Shown in pieces: positions 10,983-21,690 of a stretch of DNA of 64,000 bases. The DNA lies in NCBI RefSeq assembly GCF_902686445.1, contig NC_062221.1, positions 36,348,575 to 36,412,574 of the forward strand. Direction: 5' to 3'. Source of the stretch: Sciurus carolinensis. Taxonomy: Eukaryota > Chordata > Mammalia > Rodentia > Sciuridae. The stretch's first letter is position 1; each line of letters starts with the position of its first letter. A program made the position numbers and the translations under genes. The notes beneath the pieces are model-generated. The model saw nothing but the letters and a program-made list of their open reading frames with translations. It was not told the DNA's origin and did no database searches.

Positions 10983-11443
10983 ACACTGATTTTAAGTCCT
11001 TCGTGTATAAACCAAGGAGTGAGATAGCTGGATCAAATGGTGGTTCCATTCCAAGTTTTCTGAGGAATCTCTTTACTGTTTTCCATAGTGGATGTACTAA
11101 TTTGCAGTCCCACCATCAATGTATGAGTGTACCTTTTTCCCCGCATCCTCACCAACACTTACTGTTTCTTATATTGCTGATAATTGCCATTCTGACTGGA
11201 GTAAGATAAAATCTTAGAGTAGTTTTGATTTGCATTTCTCTAATTGCTAGAGATGAATATTTTTTCATACGCTTGTTGATCAATTGTTTTTCTTCTTTTG
11301 TGAACTGTCTGTTCAGTTCCTTAGCCAATTTATCTATATCAATGTTCATAGCAGCTCCATTCACAATAAGGAACAAACTTAGATGTCCTTCCACAGATGA
11401 AAGGATAAAGAAACTGTGATACATATATTTTTTATGTGATATA

Positions 11444-11486
<43 letters not shown>

Positions 11487-11862
11487 ATTCACAATGGAAT
11501 ATTACTTAGCTTTAAAGAAGAAAGAAATTATGGCATTTTGCAGTAAATGGATGTAGCTGGAGAATATCATGCTAAGCAAAATAAGCCAAACCCAAAAATC
11601 CAAAGATGGAATATTTTCTCTGATAAGTGGATACTGATCCATAATGGAGGGTGGGTGGGGAAGAATGAAGGGAGTGATGGGAGGTGGGGTGTGGGGGTGG
11701 GAATGAAGGTGGAATGAGACCGACATTATAACCCTATATACATACATGACTACAATCCTGGTATGACTCTGCACCATGTACAGCTAAAGGAATGAGAAAT
11801 TGTGCTCCATTTGTGTACAATGTGTCAAAATGCATTCTACTCTCATGTACAACTAATTAGAA
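10983..11862 (+). mobile_element. Sciurid L1 with 5' inversion (twin-primed insertion)
   Basis: The right part, about 11335-11862, is sense L1 3' end: atcaatgttcatagcagctc, ORF2 end, G-rich 3' UTR, gtcaaaatgcattctactct, A/T tail. The left part, 10983 to about 11334, is antisense: tgattttaagtccttcgtgt, ggttccattccaagttttct, and so on. When the left part is inverted, its end (ggacttaaaatcagtgt) meets the start of the right part with a gap of a few tens of bases in ORF2, exactly the layout produced by twin priming. I could not find a clean target duplication. Confidence 0.88.
11440..11490 (+). repeat. (TG)n(TA)n microsatellite within L1 ORF2
   Basis: A TG run followed by a TA run, at the position of the L1 motif gtggtatatatacacaatgg. 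It looks like expansion of that motif after insertion. Confidence 0.9.
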
Positions 11863-11964
11863 AATTTTTTAAAAATCAGAATTAATTTTCAAGGTGAACA
11901 CTGTACAATTTTATTTGGGTAAATTTCTAAAACATCAAGTACCAATTCCATCTCTGGGGAATCT

Positions 11965-12250
11965 GTTTTTAATTTAAATGCATCTTTAACTGACACATGA
12001 AAACATGGAAATTGTACGTATTTGTGAGGTACCATGTGATGTTAGGCTGCATATATGCATTATGTTCAAATCAGGGTAAATTATTTACCTCCTCAAATAT
12101 TTCTGATGTCTTTGTGATAAAAATTTTCAAAATCTTTTGTTTTACCTTTTTGAAATAATCAGTACATTTTAATTATCTGTATCCACACTACTGTGCAATA
12201 GCACCTCAGAAGATCTTACTCCTTTCTGACTATAACTTAATAGTCATTGA
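11965..12250 (-). mobile_element. L1M 3' end fragment
   Basis: The antisense of the old L1M 3' UTR is visible: aaattgtacgtatttgtgag, cctcaaatatttctgatgtc, ctactgtgcaatagcacctc, ttactcctttctgactataa. The 3' terminus is at the left end. Confidence 0.75.
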
Positions 12251-12671
12251 TCAACATGAGGAAAGTCTTGGTACTTGCACTTGGTAGAGATGTGACTTCA
12301 AAGAAACAACATTTTCTCAGGGTGATGGAAATTTTTTTAATATTGATTGAAGCAGGGATTTCACATGTATACTGATTTGACAAATTCCTTGTGCTATATA
12401 CTAAACCCTGTGCATTTTATTGTGTGTAAATTCTATCTTGACAACACTTCAAGAGTGCTCTTTCATTACTCAGCATATTTAATATTGGATTATCTATATA
12501 TTTATATGTATTATTTTCCCTGCTGTAATTTTAGTGTTCTGCTAAACATATTTGCCTTTGCAATTATGCAGTATCTTTCCAAATTTTGACAAACGATAAA
12601 TATCAATTGAGCAAATAAAATAAACTATAAGTATTGAATCCAACATGTGAAATCCAATTAATTTTACTTTG
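12251..12671. other. No gene; AT-rich
   Basis: No recognisable feature. Short frames only. Confidence 0.45.
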
Positions 12672-12870
12672 TGTTGTAGAGCAGGGGTTGCCAGACTATG
12701 GTCCATGGGCTAAATTTTTCTGGCAGACTATTTTCATGTGACTCACAAGCTACGAATTATTTTTTTCATTTGAAATAACGAGGATAAAATTCAAAGAAAA
12801 AAATACTGTGTGACATAAACATAAAATTTTAACAAGATTTCACAAAAAAAAATTTTTATTAGAATTCAGG
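12672..12870 (+). mobile_element. hAT-type DNA transposon remnant (MER class)
   Basis: Opens with gcaggggttgccagactatg, then gtccatgggctaaatttttc, the typical terminal sequence of the mammalian hAT elements that read 'caggggttggcaaactatggcccatgg'. The rest is diverged, and the opposite end is not recognisable. Confidence 0.6.
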
Positions 12871-14474
12871 ATATTTGAAAATAAGAAAAATGTGAAAAAA
12901 TATACAATGCCAACACTGAGCATAATTAAGCAAATATGATTATGATCATACAATATAAATAAGGAGAATTCCTAAAGGTTAAAGTTGAAAGTGCTTCCGT
13001 CAGTGGAAAGATGAACACAGAAAAATGGTTGTTAAAATATTCTCTCAGATCCGTTATAACAGAACCTGCTAGAAATTAATTAAAATACCAAAAAATGTAT
13101 TTTTAATCATTAGCCATGCAAACAATCAACGATTTTATGTTATGCAAATTAGCAGATTGGAGTTACACTATAGAATTAGTAAGTGGAATGTAAGTGATTA
13201 TCTAGATGACTGGAGTGGATGTGATTTGGAAGTCTGTGAGATAAGGAGATAATGGTTTCTGCCTACACGATTTCAGCAGTTTTGCAAAGATGAGATTTAT
13301 AAATACTTTATAAATTAAAGAAATTAACTATAGCATCACTAAACTGAAAGTACCACCTACACTTCTTGCACAGTGTTCTATTAATAGTCCTTGAAGCATT
13401 AGCTGCCAAGGCCCCGGAATAAATTATTATGGAATTAGAGCTGGCTGAGATGAATTATTGCCTCTCATGTGCACATTACTTGTAGCAAGAAAATGCCATA
13501 TTTGGAGTCAATCTCTTGTAGAGTCCAAAAGCTATGAGCAGTTACATTGACATAAGAGCTTAGACTTACAGTCTTATTAATGTTTTATAGAAACAGGGTG
13601 GAGAAGATAAAGTGGATAATAATTTAAATGAAGGAGAGATTGTTCTTTAATAGTTCTTGATCCCTTTTTGGTCTCATATATACTTTGAAGAATGCAAACT
13701 GATGTTTATTCTTTGCTTTGTGAGAAATCATGGTATTATTTCTATGGTACTATTTCTTAAGGAGGAAGATTCTAATTAAAAAATGTTGAGGTTCACAAGT
13801 TTTAATATATTGCTGCATTATAGAGTGAAAATATACTTAAGATCAAAAATCAAATTGATATAATGACTTTAGCTTTTACTGGTAAATAAATGCATCGGGA
13901 ATTGCTTAATTGAAAAGAAAAATTTATTACAGGTATAGTATATGAGGTAATTCACAGTTTCCAAGGGCTTCATGTGGTTGTTTCTCTGAAATAATGGGGA
14001 CCACTACTATGTCTGCTGCCAGGGATCGCTGGTCAGTCATCGCTTTAGCCTGCTTCCTTGTTCACTTGTACTTCTGACCTATTTCTTCTCAGAACTGAAA
14101 AAGGTTACCTTTAGCATTGAAGTTTAGGCGACTGTGTTTTAGAGGGCTCTGTAATGTTGGCTAAACATCCAGAATCTTTTTAAGTAACTGTTTGTCCATT
14201 GGGTACCATTCCTAGTCTAACCACAACAGGTCCTAGTAATAGCCTACCTAATGTACACGGAGGGGAAAATTTCATGATTCTCTTCTGATAGGAACTTACT
14301 TTTCAAACCAGAAAGTATGACGAAGGTCAGGTTTACAAATATGAACTATCTAAAAAAGAGTTGTCATCTATTAAACAAGAATGCTTTACCAACCCACGGT
14401 AAAGTAATTAAAAAAAAACAAAACCTGCTTTATCTCAGATTGTTATGTGTAGCTACAGCACAATATTTGATTCT
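12871..14474. other. No gene seen; includes a less AT-rich stretch at about 13940-14260
   Basis: No exon, RNA gene or named repeat recognised. The part at 13940-14260 is of ordinary complexity (ggaccactactatgtctgct, ggggatcgctgg-like text) and could be unique DNA. Confidence 0.4.
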
Positions 14475-14756
14475 GGGTTCTTTTTATAAAGAAAAGAGGT
14501 ACTTTAGTTCACAGTGTTAAAGGTCTAAGAGCACAGTTCTAACATCAGCTTCTGATGCAGGTCTCATGATAGATAGCATCACATGGTGGGAACATTTATA
14601 AGGGAAGTTGCACAATGAGAAAAGAAGTAGAGAGACAGATAGAGACAGAGGTGGAGAAACAGAGATAGACCAGAACACAACACTTGTTTTATAATAGCCC
14701 ATTCAAAAAAGCATTAATTATTTCTAATGACCCAATCACCTCTTCATTTAATTTAG
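14475..14756 (-). mobile_element. MaLR (MST/MLT1-like) LTR fragment
   Basis: The antisense LTR 3' region is recognisable: ataaagaaaagaggtacttt, catcacatggtgggaacatt, a purine-rich agagag stretch, then atgacccaatcacctcttc. It is cut on the right by an L1M 3' end at 14757. Confidence 0.6.
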
Positions 14757-15080
14757 TTTTAATTGATAACAAAAATTGTAAATATTGTACATATTTGTGG
14801 GGTAATACTTTTGATACATGTATATATTGCATGTTATTTAAATTGGATCAAAACTATCTATCTCCTCAAATATTTATTGTTTATTTATGGTAAAAATTTT
14901 CAAACTCTTTCTGAAGTGTACAGATTATTATCTTTACTCACCCTACAATATAGGAATGTACCAGTTCCTACTATAACTTAGTACCTGCTGATCGACCTAC
15001 TCTCTTCAGCCTCTGATAATTCCACTTTTTGTAACTGTACTTTTTATGAGATCAACATTTTTAGCCTCTCACCTCATAAT
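14757..15080 (-). mobile_element. L1M 3' end fragment
   Basis: Antisense L1M 3' UTR: ttttaattgataacaaaaat, catatttgtggggtaatact, tatctcctcaaatatttatt, ctcaccctacaatataggaa. Its 3' end is at the left. Confidence 0.8.
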
Positions 15081-15369
15081 AAAGGCACTACTTCCCAACA
15101 CAACCATAATGGGGACCAAATTTTGGTGGGTCTAAACCAGTTCAAGTCAGAGCATACAATTGGTCTCTACCCCAGTACTTAGCACAGAGCTTAAAACACC
15201 AAATCAAACAGAACAAAAACCTAGTAATTACCTGAGTGATGGGATGCTAATATTTGATCTCTCCTATTCCTGAGTTAGTTCTCCTAATACTGTTGTAGAT
15301 AGGGATGCTGAGAAACACTTGTTTTCTAATATTAGTATTTGACCACATTTTCTGACAGAGATCCCATAT

Positions 15370-15760
15370 TCCTTGGAATTTCCTGAATATCAAGAGCATC
15401 TTGTGTTCTAAATTGGCAACTCTGGGTGGGTTCTTGAATGGAGGCTGGTTACCAGAAAGTTTGACGTGATTTAAAGATTGGATTTCTCCCAATTCTCCAG
15501 AGAGAGAAGAGGAGCTTGGAATGGAATTAATAATTGATTGTGCATACATGTGGAGGCCTCCATAAAAATACCTGAATTTTGGGTTTTGGAAAGCTTCTGA
15601 GAAGGCAAACACGTTCATATTCCAAGAAGATAGTGCATTCCAACTCCACGGGGGCAGAAGCTCCTGCACTTGGGGCCATTGCCCTATGTATTTCTATCTG
15701 GCTGTTCATTCGCATCCTTTATTAGTCAACCATTACCATAAGCATTTCCTGACTTATTTG
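15370..15760 (+). mobile_element. Old LTR-like mammalian repeat
   Basis: The text follows a common mammalian LTR-like repeat: ggcctccataaaaatacctg, ggttttggaaagcttctgag, ccccgtgg-type GC block, tatctggctgttcattcgca. The same family seems to occur at about 45890-46520. A 140-codon minus-strand frame crossing it (15669-15247) has no recognisable domain and is probably chance. Confidence 0.5.
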
Positions 15761-16507
15761 AACCATCTCATGAAATTAATGAAGCACAAGGTAGTATTCA
15801 GATTACTTTTGTGATAGTATTTCACATTGCTTTGAACTCATTTACTTTGGAGTGTGTAGTTTGATATATATTTGCTCACTGTTTATCCTAAGCCAGCTTC
15901 CTTCCATGTTTTTTAATGCACAGTGAATAGACGTACATTTTAAAAATACAGAACAAAATTCTGAAATATAAATTATCTGTACACTCAGTAGAACAAGATA
16001 TTTGGTGTACATTCTTCTACATTTTTCTGATTTAATTAATTCTCTTTTAAAGGTTGAAGAGACAAAAGCAAATAGATAAAACATCTATTATCTTCATCAT
16101 TTAATTGATCTGGCCAGAAACTCTGCTTCTTGAAATCCAAATTTGTCATTTCCCACCTGAGCTTTATCATGATAAATATTTGTTTTGATTCTTTAGATTT
16201 TTCATTGACCTATTCCATGGTACTTTATGTTCTATTGATTTTCTCAGCTAGTACAGTATTGTACATGTACTTCATAATACAATATTATTGGATTGTACTG
16301 TCTCAATAGCTTGGGGACTGAGATGTTTATCAGATACTGCTTAATAGAAATCACTATGAAGAGTGCCACAAAAATGATATAAAGAAAAGAAAACTTCTCT
16401 TAAGAAATTTTAAATAGGCTTCCCCACTTCTTAACACATATTCAGTACATTTAAAAACTCTGATGATTTTAACTCAGAAGCATATTTCATTTTCTAACCT
16501 GAACTTT
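15761..16507. other. No gene; AT-rich
   Basis: No recognisable feature. Confidence 0.4.
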
Positions 16508-16698
16508 TTTTCCATTTGTTTGTTTTTGCAGTACTAGGCATTGAACTGCTGTACCACAAAGCTATGTCCTCAGACCTTTTTATTTTATTTTGAGACATGG
16601 TTTCACTAAGTTGGTCAGACTGGCCTTGAAATTATAATCCTTCTACCTCCACTTCCCACGTTGCTGGAATTATAGGCCTGCACCACCACATCTGGCTC
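16508..16698 (-). mobile_element. B1-dID composite SINE
   Basis: Antisense copy. The ID half lies left (gcagtactaggcattgaact, agctatgtcctcagacc) and the B1 half right (gagacatggtttcactaagt, ggaattataggcctgcacca). Well diverged, hence an older insertion. Confidence 0.85.
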
Positions 16699-16769
16699 TT
16701 ATCTGAATTTTTAATGTTATCTTTTAATATTTTAATTTTCAATATTCGACTTTAGTATTTAATGATTAT

Positions 16770-16935
16770 TTTTCAGGCCACAGTCATTCAAGTCAAAATC
16801 ATAGGTCACTTCTCTGAACCTCAGTTTCCTTACCTTAACAACTTTAAAAGAATTAAAATAAAATACTTGTAGCACCTCATCAACACATGGCACATGCTCA
16901 ATAAATCTAACTCATAATTTGTACAGTATATTATT
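16770..16935 (+). mobile_element. MIR SINE
   Basis: The conserved MIR core and 3' text are present: ttctctgaacctcagtttcc, then aaaataaaatacttgtagca, then acatggcacatgctcaataa. Confidence 0.8.
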
Positions 16936-17225
16936 TTTGACTTGAACATATTTAGAATAGTAAAAAGGTCATAATATGCAGAAAATATTTTTCTTCAAAG
17001 TTCAATATTTTTCTGTAAATATTTTTCATATTCCAGATATTTTTTATTAAGACTTCTTTCATTGATAATGTACTTTTATCTTCAGCTTAGTTCTCACATT
17101 ATGAAGGAATTTTTCTGAGTTTCACTTGAGATTTTTGTTACTTAAATATCTAAGATAACAAACTTCACCAAATGTTTTGCATTGTTTGGTAAGACAACAT
17201 TCTTTTACCTCTTTACTATATATTA

Positions 17226-17631
17226 TGGTTTAGATCTTTCTTGTCCCACAGAAGTTCATGTGTTCAGTCCTCAGTGCACCTGTGTTCAGCAGAGCCTTTG
17301 GGAAGTGACTGGATCATGAGGGCTTTGATTTCATTAATGGAGTAGTCCATTTATGGTTTCATAGCTTACTGTGCTTGGAGGGAGGGGCCTTGTTATAGAA
17401 ACTCTCTCTTTCTCTTCAGCAGATACTTGGCTGCCTGTCATGAGGTGGACAGCCTCTTCTTGCACTCCACCACCATGATTCTCTGCCTCATTATAAGACC
17501 CAAAGTAACAGGACCAACCTGGACTGAAATCTATGAAACTATTAGCCAAAACAAACCTTCTCTTCTTTTAAGCTGTTGATATCAGGTATTTTTCAGAGCG
17601 ACTTAAAGTTAATATACTGAACAAGAGACTC
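17226..17631 (+). mobile_element. MaLR LTR (MST/MLT1-like)
   Basis: The sense LTR starts ttatggtttagatctttctt and passes aagttcatgtgttcagtcct, cctttgggaagtgactggat, tcatgagggctttgatttca and ccaccaccatgattctctgc, ending near gttaatatactgaaca. Length about 400 bp is usual for the family. Confidence 0.8.
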
Positions 17632-17830
17632 TGGTACTCCAATAAGAAGTCATTAAAGGAAGTAAAGACTTTGTTCTTCAATTAGACAAAATTATTTCAT
17701 TTTTCTTCTTTATGAATTAAAGAAGAATGGCAGCTATGTTTTATGGCAGCTATGTTCTATTCATTTGTGAAATGATTGCTTTTCACCAATACCTGCTATA
17801 TTTTTATATCACAAAGAATTAATTATGCAT

Positions 17831-18190
17831 TCATTTTCTGTCCTCCTTTTCTAATGGAATTTCCCTTCTGATCCACTGTATAGAATCAACTGACATGTGG
17901 CAAGTATCAGCCTCACAGATGGATCCATAATGGCAATCACACAGTTGCTGAGTTTTGCAACACAGGTGCTTGGACTGGCTTTGCTTCCTGCCAACAATAA
18001 GCAGGATTTTGGCAGACCCCATGGTTGTAAAAAGAAGCAGAGACAGAGAATGTACTTTCTCAGAAGTATGTTGCAGATATTTATCTTTGTATGCCGTGGC
18101 CTCTAGGGTGGAGCCACACCCACTGCCATTATTGCTTCTTAGTCCCTGAGTCATTGTCAGACACTTGACCCATCCCTGCAACTTGGGAGG
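17831..18190. other. Unassigned block with a 116-codon minus-strand open frame
   Basis: This 350-bp block is of higher complexity and GC than its flanks, and I recognise no repeat in it. The minus strand is open for 116 codons from 18181 to 17831 (MQGWVKCLTMTQGLRSNNG, LLFTTMGSAKILLIVGRKQ, CDCHYGSICEADTCHMSVDS). The plus strand also has a 69-codon frame in the same place. I recognise no protein family, no splice sites define an exon, and no poly(A) tract marks a processed copy. It may be a diverged LTR, a pseudogene fragment or unique DNA. Confidence 0.3.
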
Positions 18191-18554
18191 AAGCCATTTA
18201 GTTTAATTACAAACGTGTAAATTTGTCGTGGAAGTAATGTGTCCCTTTCTACAGTGTCGTCTACCAACAAAGGAATGGAAACTGAGAGAACTTTCCCGTT
18301 CAAAATGAAATATTTCTATATAAAAATAAACTACATTTAAAAGGATAAATAGCCACATTGTTACTGGTTTTTAACTTATACCTTTGGTCTTCCAACTACG
18401 CCTTTGTCCTTCCTACTTGAAGTTATATCTAGAGAGAGTGATTGCCACTTTTATACGGAAGTAGATCTTATTATTGAAATATGAGTTGTTCCTCAAAAGT
18501 TCCTATATTAATGCAGAAATGTTCATAAATAAAGTGATTGGTCTGTGAGAGGTG

Positions 18555-18875
18555 TAACCTAATCAGTCTTTCCTAGTTTGAATGACTCAGTGGTGACTAC
18601 AGGCAGGTTGAGTGTGATTGGAGAAGCTAATTCACTGGAAGGGTGAAACTTCCTTGTGGCTCTTCTTCGCTTCCTGTCCTGCCATGAGCTAAGCAGTTTT
18701 CTTCCACTGGGCCTTTTCCACGTGACATACTGTCTCACCTTGAGCTCAGGATAATGGAGTCAACCATCTATGGATTGAATTCTCTGAAACTGCGAGTCCC
18801 CAAATAAACTTTTCCTCCTCTAAGTTATTCTTGTTGGGGGTTTTGTTCACAGTGACACAAAAGTTGACTAAAACA
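18555..18875 (+). mobile_element. MaLR LTR, 5' part degraded
   Basis: The 3' half is clear: cttcctgtcctgccatgagc, ccatctatggattgaattct, gtccccaaataaacttttcc, ending aaagttgactaaaaca at 18875. It carries the LTR poly(A) signal AATAAA in ccaaataaac. The 5' boundary is uncertain. Confidence 0.8.
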
Positions 18876-19077
18876 CTAATGAATATATTACTGTGAGCTG
18901 TGTTTCAGCATTAGTGCATAGGAGCTTCTCTTTGGTGAGAAGATTTGCATTGAGCTAGTTTACAGAAACTCTAATGTGAATTAGTGGACACTCATCCTTG
19001 AAGAACTCATGGTAGAGATAGCAAGAATGTCAGTATGATGACTTCTATTTAAAGATAAGAATAAAGTAAAATAATAC

Positions 19078-19506
19078 TGTTTTAGTCAGGTTTTTCACTG
19101 CTGTGACTTACAGATCTGACCAGAACAATCGTCAAGTAGGAAAATTTATTTGGAGGCTTATGGTTTCAGAGGTCTCAATCCACAGACAGCAGGCTCCATT
19201 CCTCAGGGCTCGAGGTGAGGTAGAACATCATGGCAAAAGAGTGTGGCAGAGGGAAATAGCTCACATGGTGATCAGGAAGCAGAGAGACTACATTCTCCAG
19301 ATACAAACTATATACCCCAAAGTCAGGCCCTAATTCCCACCTCTTCCAGTCACCACACCCCACCACTTAAATTACCACTCAATTCCTATCAGGATATTAA
19401 TTCACTGATTGGGTTAAGACTCTTATAACCCAATCGTTTCTCCTCTGAACCTTCTTCAGGGTCTCATATGTGAGCTTTTGGGGGACACTACATCTAAACC
19501 ATAATA
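19078..19506 (-). mobile_element. MaLR solo LTR with 5-bp target duplication
   Basis: A complete 429-bp LTR. The plus strand starts tgttttagtcaggtttttca and ends acatctaaaccataata, so the minus strand gives the usual LTR 5' start and 3' ...ctaaaaca end. Both flanks are aatac (19073-19077 and 19507-19511), the 5-bp duplication usual for ERVL/MaLR. No internal sequence is present, so it is a solo LTR. Confidence 0.92.
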
Positions 19507-19623
19507 AATACTTCAGGGGGAAAGTAATTGCCTGATGAGGGTCAGGGAAAGCTATAAAAAGAAACTGACATATTCTTACAATTCATAGGGTGAATGGTAT
19601 TTCATTATGAAAGTATGCAGATA

Positions 19624-19700
19624 GTATGTGGGGATGTAGATCAGTGATAGAGTGCTTGTCTGTCATATGCAAGTCTCTGAGTTCAAACACTAGCATGGGG
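19624..19700 (+). mobile_element. ID-type tRNA-derived SINE
   Basis: Monomeric ID module: tgtggggatgtagatcagtg, agagtgcttgtctgtcatat, ctgagttcaaacactagca. The A-box and B-box regions are recognisable. Its tail has become the purine tract that follows. Confidence 0.85.
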
Positions 19701-19708
19701 TTGGGTTA

Positions 19709-19750
19709 GAGAAAAAGAAAAGAAAGGAAAGGGAAGAAAAAGAGAAAGAA

Positions 19751-19810
<60 letters not shown>

Positions 19811-19829
19811 AAAGAGAAGAAAGAAAAGT
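19709..19829 (+). repeat. (GAAA)n purine microsatellite
   Basis: 120 bp of almost pure purine, mostly GAAA units, starting at the tail of an ID SINE. Confidence 0.97.
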
Positions 19830-20399
19830 ATGGTGACATAAGTAATTTGGATAGATAGAATAGCAGTTTTCTTTTTTTTCCCCAAGATGGGATTCATGTA
19901 TGCTTATTTGGGTTAACCAATGAGAAGTGGTTGGAGAGATAGTCTTAAACCAAAATTAAACTTGTAATAATTTTTCTTAAGAAGTATGGAGGCTATCTTA
20001 ATAATATAACTAAGGTAAATTATAAGCATGTTGAGAGCAGAATACTTGAATTATACCCTCAGCTATCAAATTTAGTCTACTTCCTGAGCTACTGCATCTC
20101 AGTTTTCCTATCTCATCTCAGTGTTCCACAATATGCTGAGTTGATCCAGTCAAAAATTTTAGACATTTGCAGATACTCATTTTCTTCATGACCATAGTCA
20201 ATCTATTAAAAGGCTCTGATAATTTTAACTCCAAAGCACATTCCATTTTCTTACCTGAACTTTTAATATTACTATTCTCTTTGATGTCACAATCAGTATA
20301 ACCAAAATTATGTTTAGTCTTTATCATTTCAATGACTTCCTTATGGGTATCTCTGCTTCTGCTAGGACTAACTTTCCCAGTAATCTATTTGCCACATAG
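19830..20399. other. No gene seen
   Basis: AT-rich DNA without recognisable features. Confidence 0.4.
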
Positions 20400-20765
20400 C
20401 AGTCACTGTGATCTTTTACATTTAGTTATATTATACCATTTCCCATGCATGTTATCCTCTCAACAGCTCTCCATTGAGCTTAGAACAAAATGCAAAGGCC
20501 TTATGTTCTTGTGAGACCCTACATCATTCAACTTTTCCACTGTGACTCTTCCCATCTTTTCTAAACTCCAATAATTTCCTCAAATATAATGTTTATTTTT
20601 GCTTTAGGATTTTTACACTAACCTAGAATATTCTTCTTCAAATTTCTGCATGGCAATCTTATTATTGTCATTTTCATCTCAGATTTAATCATCACTGACT
20701 TGGGAGGTATTTCAAAACTCCCCTTGGCCCCTAGCACTACCCTGTAGGCACACTTTCACAGCAAT
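20400..20765 (+). mobile_element. L2 LINE 3' fragment
   Basis: The diverged L2 3' text is in order: caacagctctccattgagct, tagaacaaaatgcaaaggcc, gtgagaccctacatcattca, ttttgctttaggatttttac-cctagaatattcttcttc, and ctgacttgggaggtatttca. Confidence 0.65.
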
Positions 20766-21540
20766 CTTCAAAGTAAAGTCTTCTCTATGATGATTTGGAA
20801 ATAGAAATAAGGAATGTGAGTCAGAATGTAAAACAAGGTACTGCTTACTATAATAAGAACATCTTACTTTGTAACAAACACCATAAGCTGAAATATATTA
20901 TATCTTAGAGTTTATTGGTTTATTCAGAAAGTACAGAAGTCAGTATGGTGAAAATTCTCCAGAGAGGCAGGTCTATCATGTTGGAAAACAGATCTGGTAA
21001 TCTGATGAAGAATCTGTCTTGGCATTTTTTTTTTCCTTTTTGGCTTCTTTCTAGTCTATCTTTTAGTAGGGAAAAGGGGGAATATGAACAGGTAAAATGA
21101 AGTTTAAAAGCATAATGTCTGAATGTGTCAATGATTCTAAAATTCTGGTTCTTCTTTTTCTCTATCTTATGAGAAGCAAAAATATCTTGAGCTTTAGACA
21201 GGTCTGCTCATCCATTAGTATAGATACATTCAGTTACTGACTGAAGCAAACTGTAAGTGAATATTTTAATATACATTTATAAAAGTAAGAGAAAATTAAT
21301 TGCATTTTCATTGAAGGAGTCCTATTATCTGTGCTTCTTTCCAATAACAAAATATATTCTTTGGTTGAAATCTCAGAGATCTGCCCCATAGCACGTGGAA
21401 ACTCCATTTTGACCTGGAAATGTTAAGGGAAGGTGTTTTTCATTCTTGAAAAACTTTAATACGATTCCTGCCAAATGTATAGTTTGTAGTATCACTGCCT
21501 TCACTGATCCTCCAGGATTTGTGAGCAGCAAGGATTTCTT
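20766..21540. other. No gene seen
   Basis: No recognisable feature. Confidence 0.4.
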
Positions 21541-21549
21541 TGAGTTCTT

Positions 21550-21681
21550 TCTAAATTATTTTTTTAGTTGTAGATGGACAGCATGCCTTTATTTTATGTT
21601 TATTTTTATGCAGTGCTAAGGATGGAACCCAGTGCCTTACACATGCTAGGCAAGTGCTCTGCTACTGAACTACAGTCCCAG
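21550..21681 (-). mobile_element. tRNA-derived sciurid SINE with short target duplication
   Basis: Antisense ID-like module (gcagtgctaaggatggaacc, cacatgctaggcaagtgctc, tactgaactacagtccca) with the T-rich leader agttgtagatggacagcatg. The flanks 21541-21549 and 21682-21690 are both tgagttctt. Confidence 0.85.
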
Positions 21682-21690
21682 TGAGTTCTT

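Noticed and set aside
11149..11424. 91-codon minus-strand frame
   Set aside because: L1 ORF2 sequence running across the inversion breakpoint, so a chimeric artefact.
15247..15669. 140-codon minus-strand frame
   Set aside because: No recognisable domain, biased composition, overlaps an old LTR-like repeat; no splice or poly(A) context.
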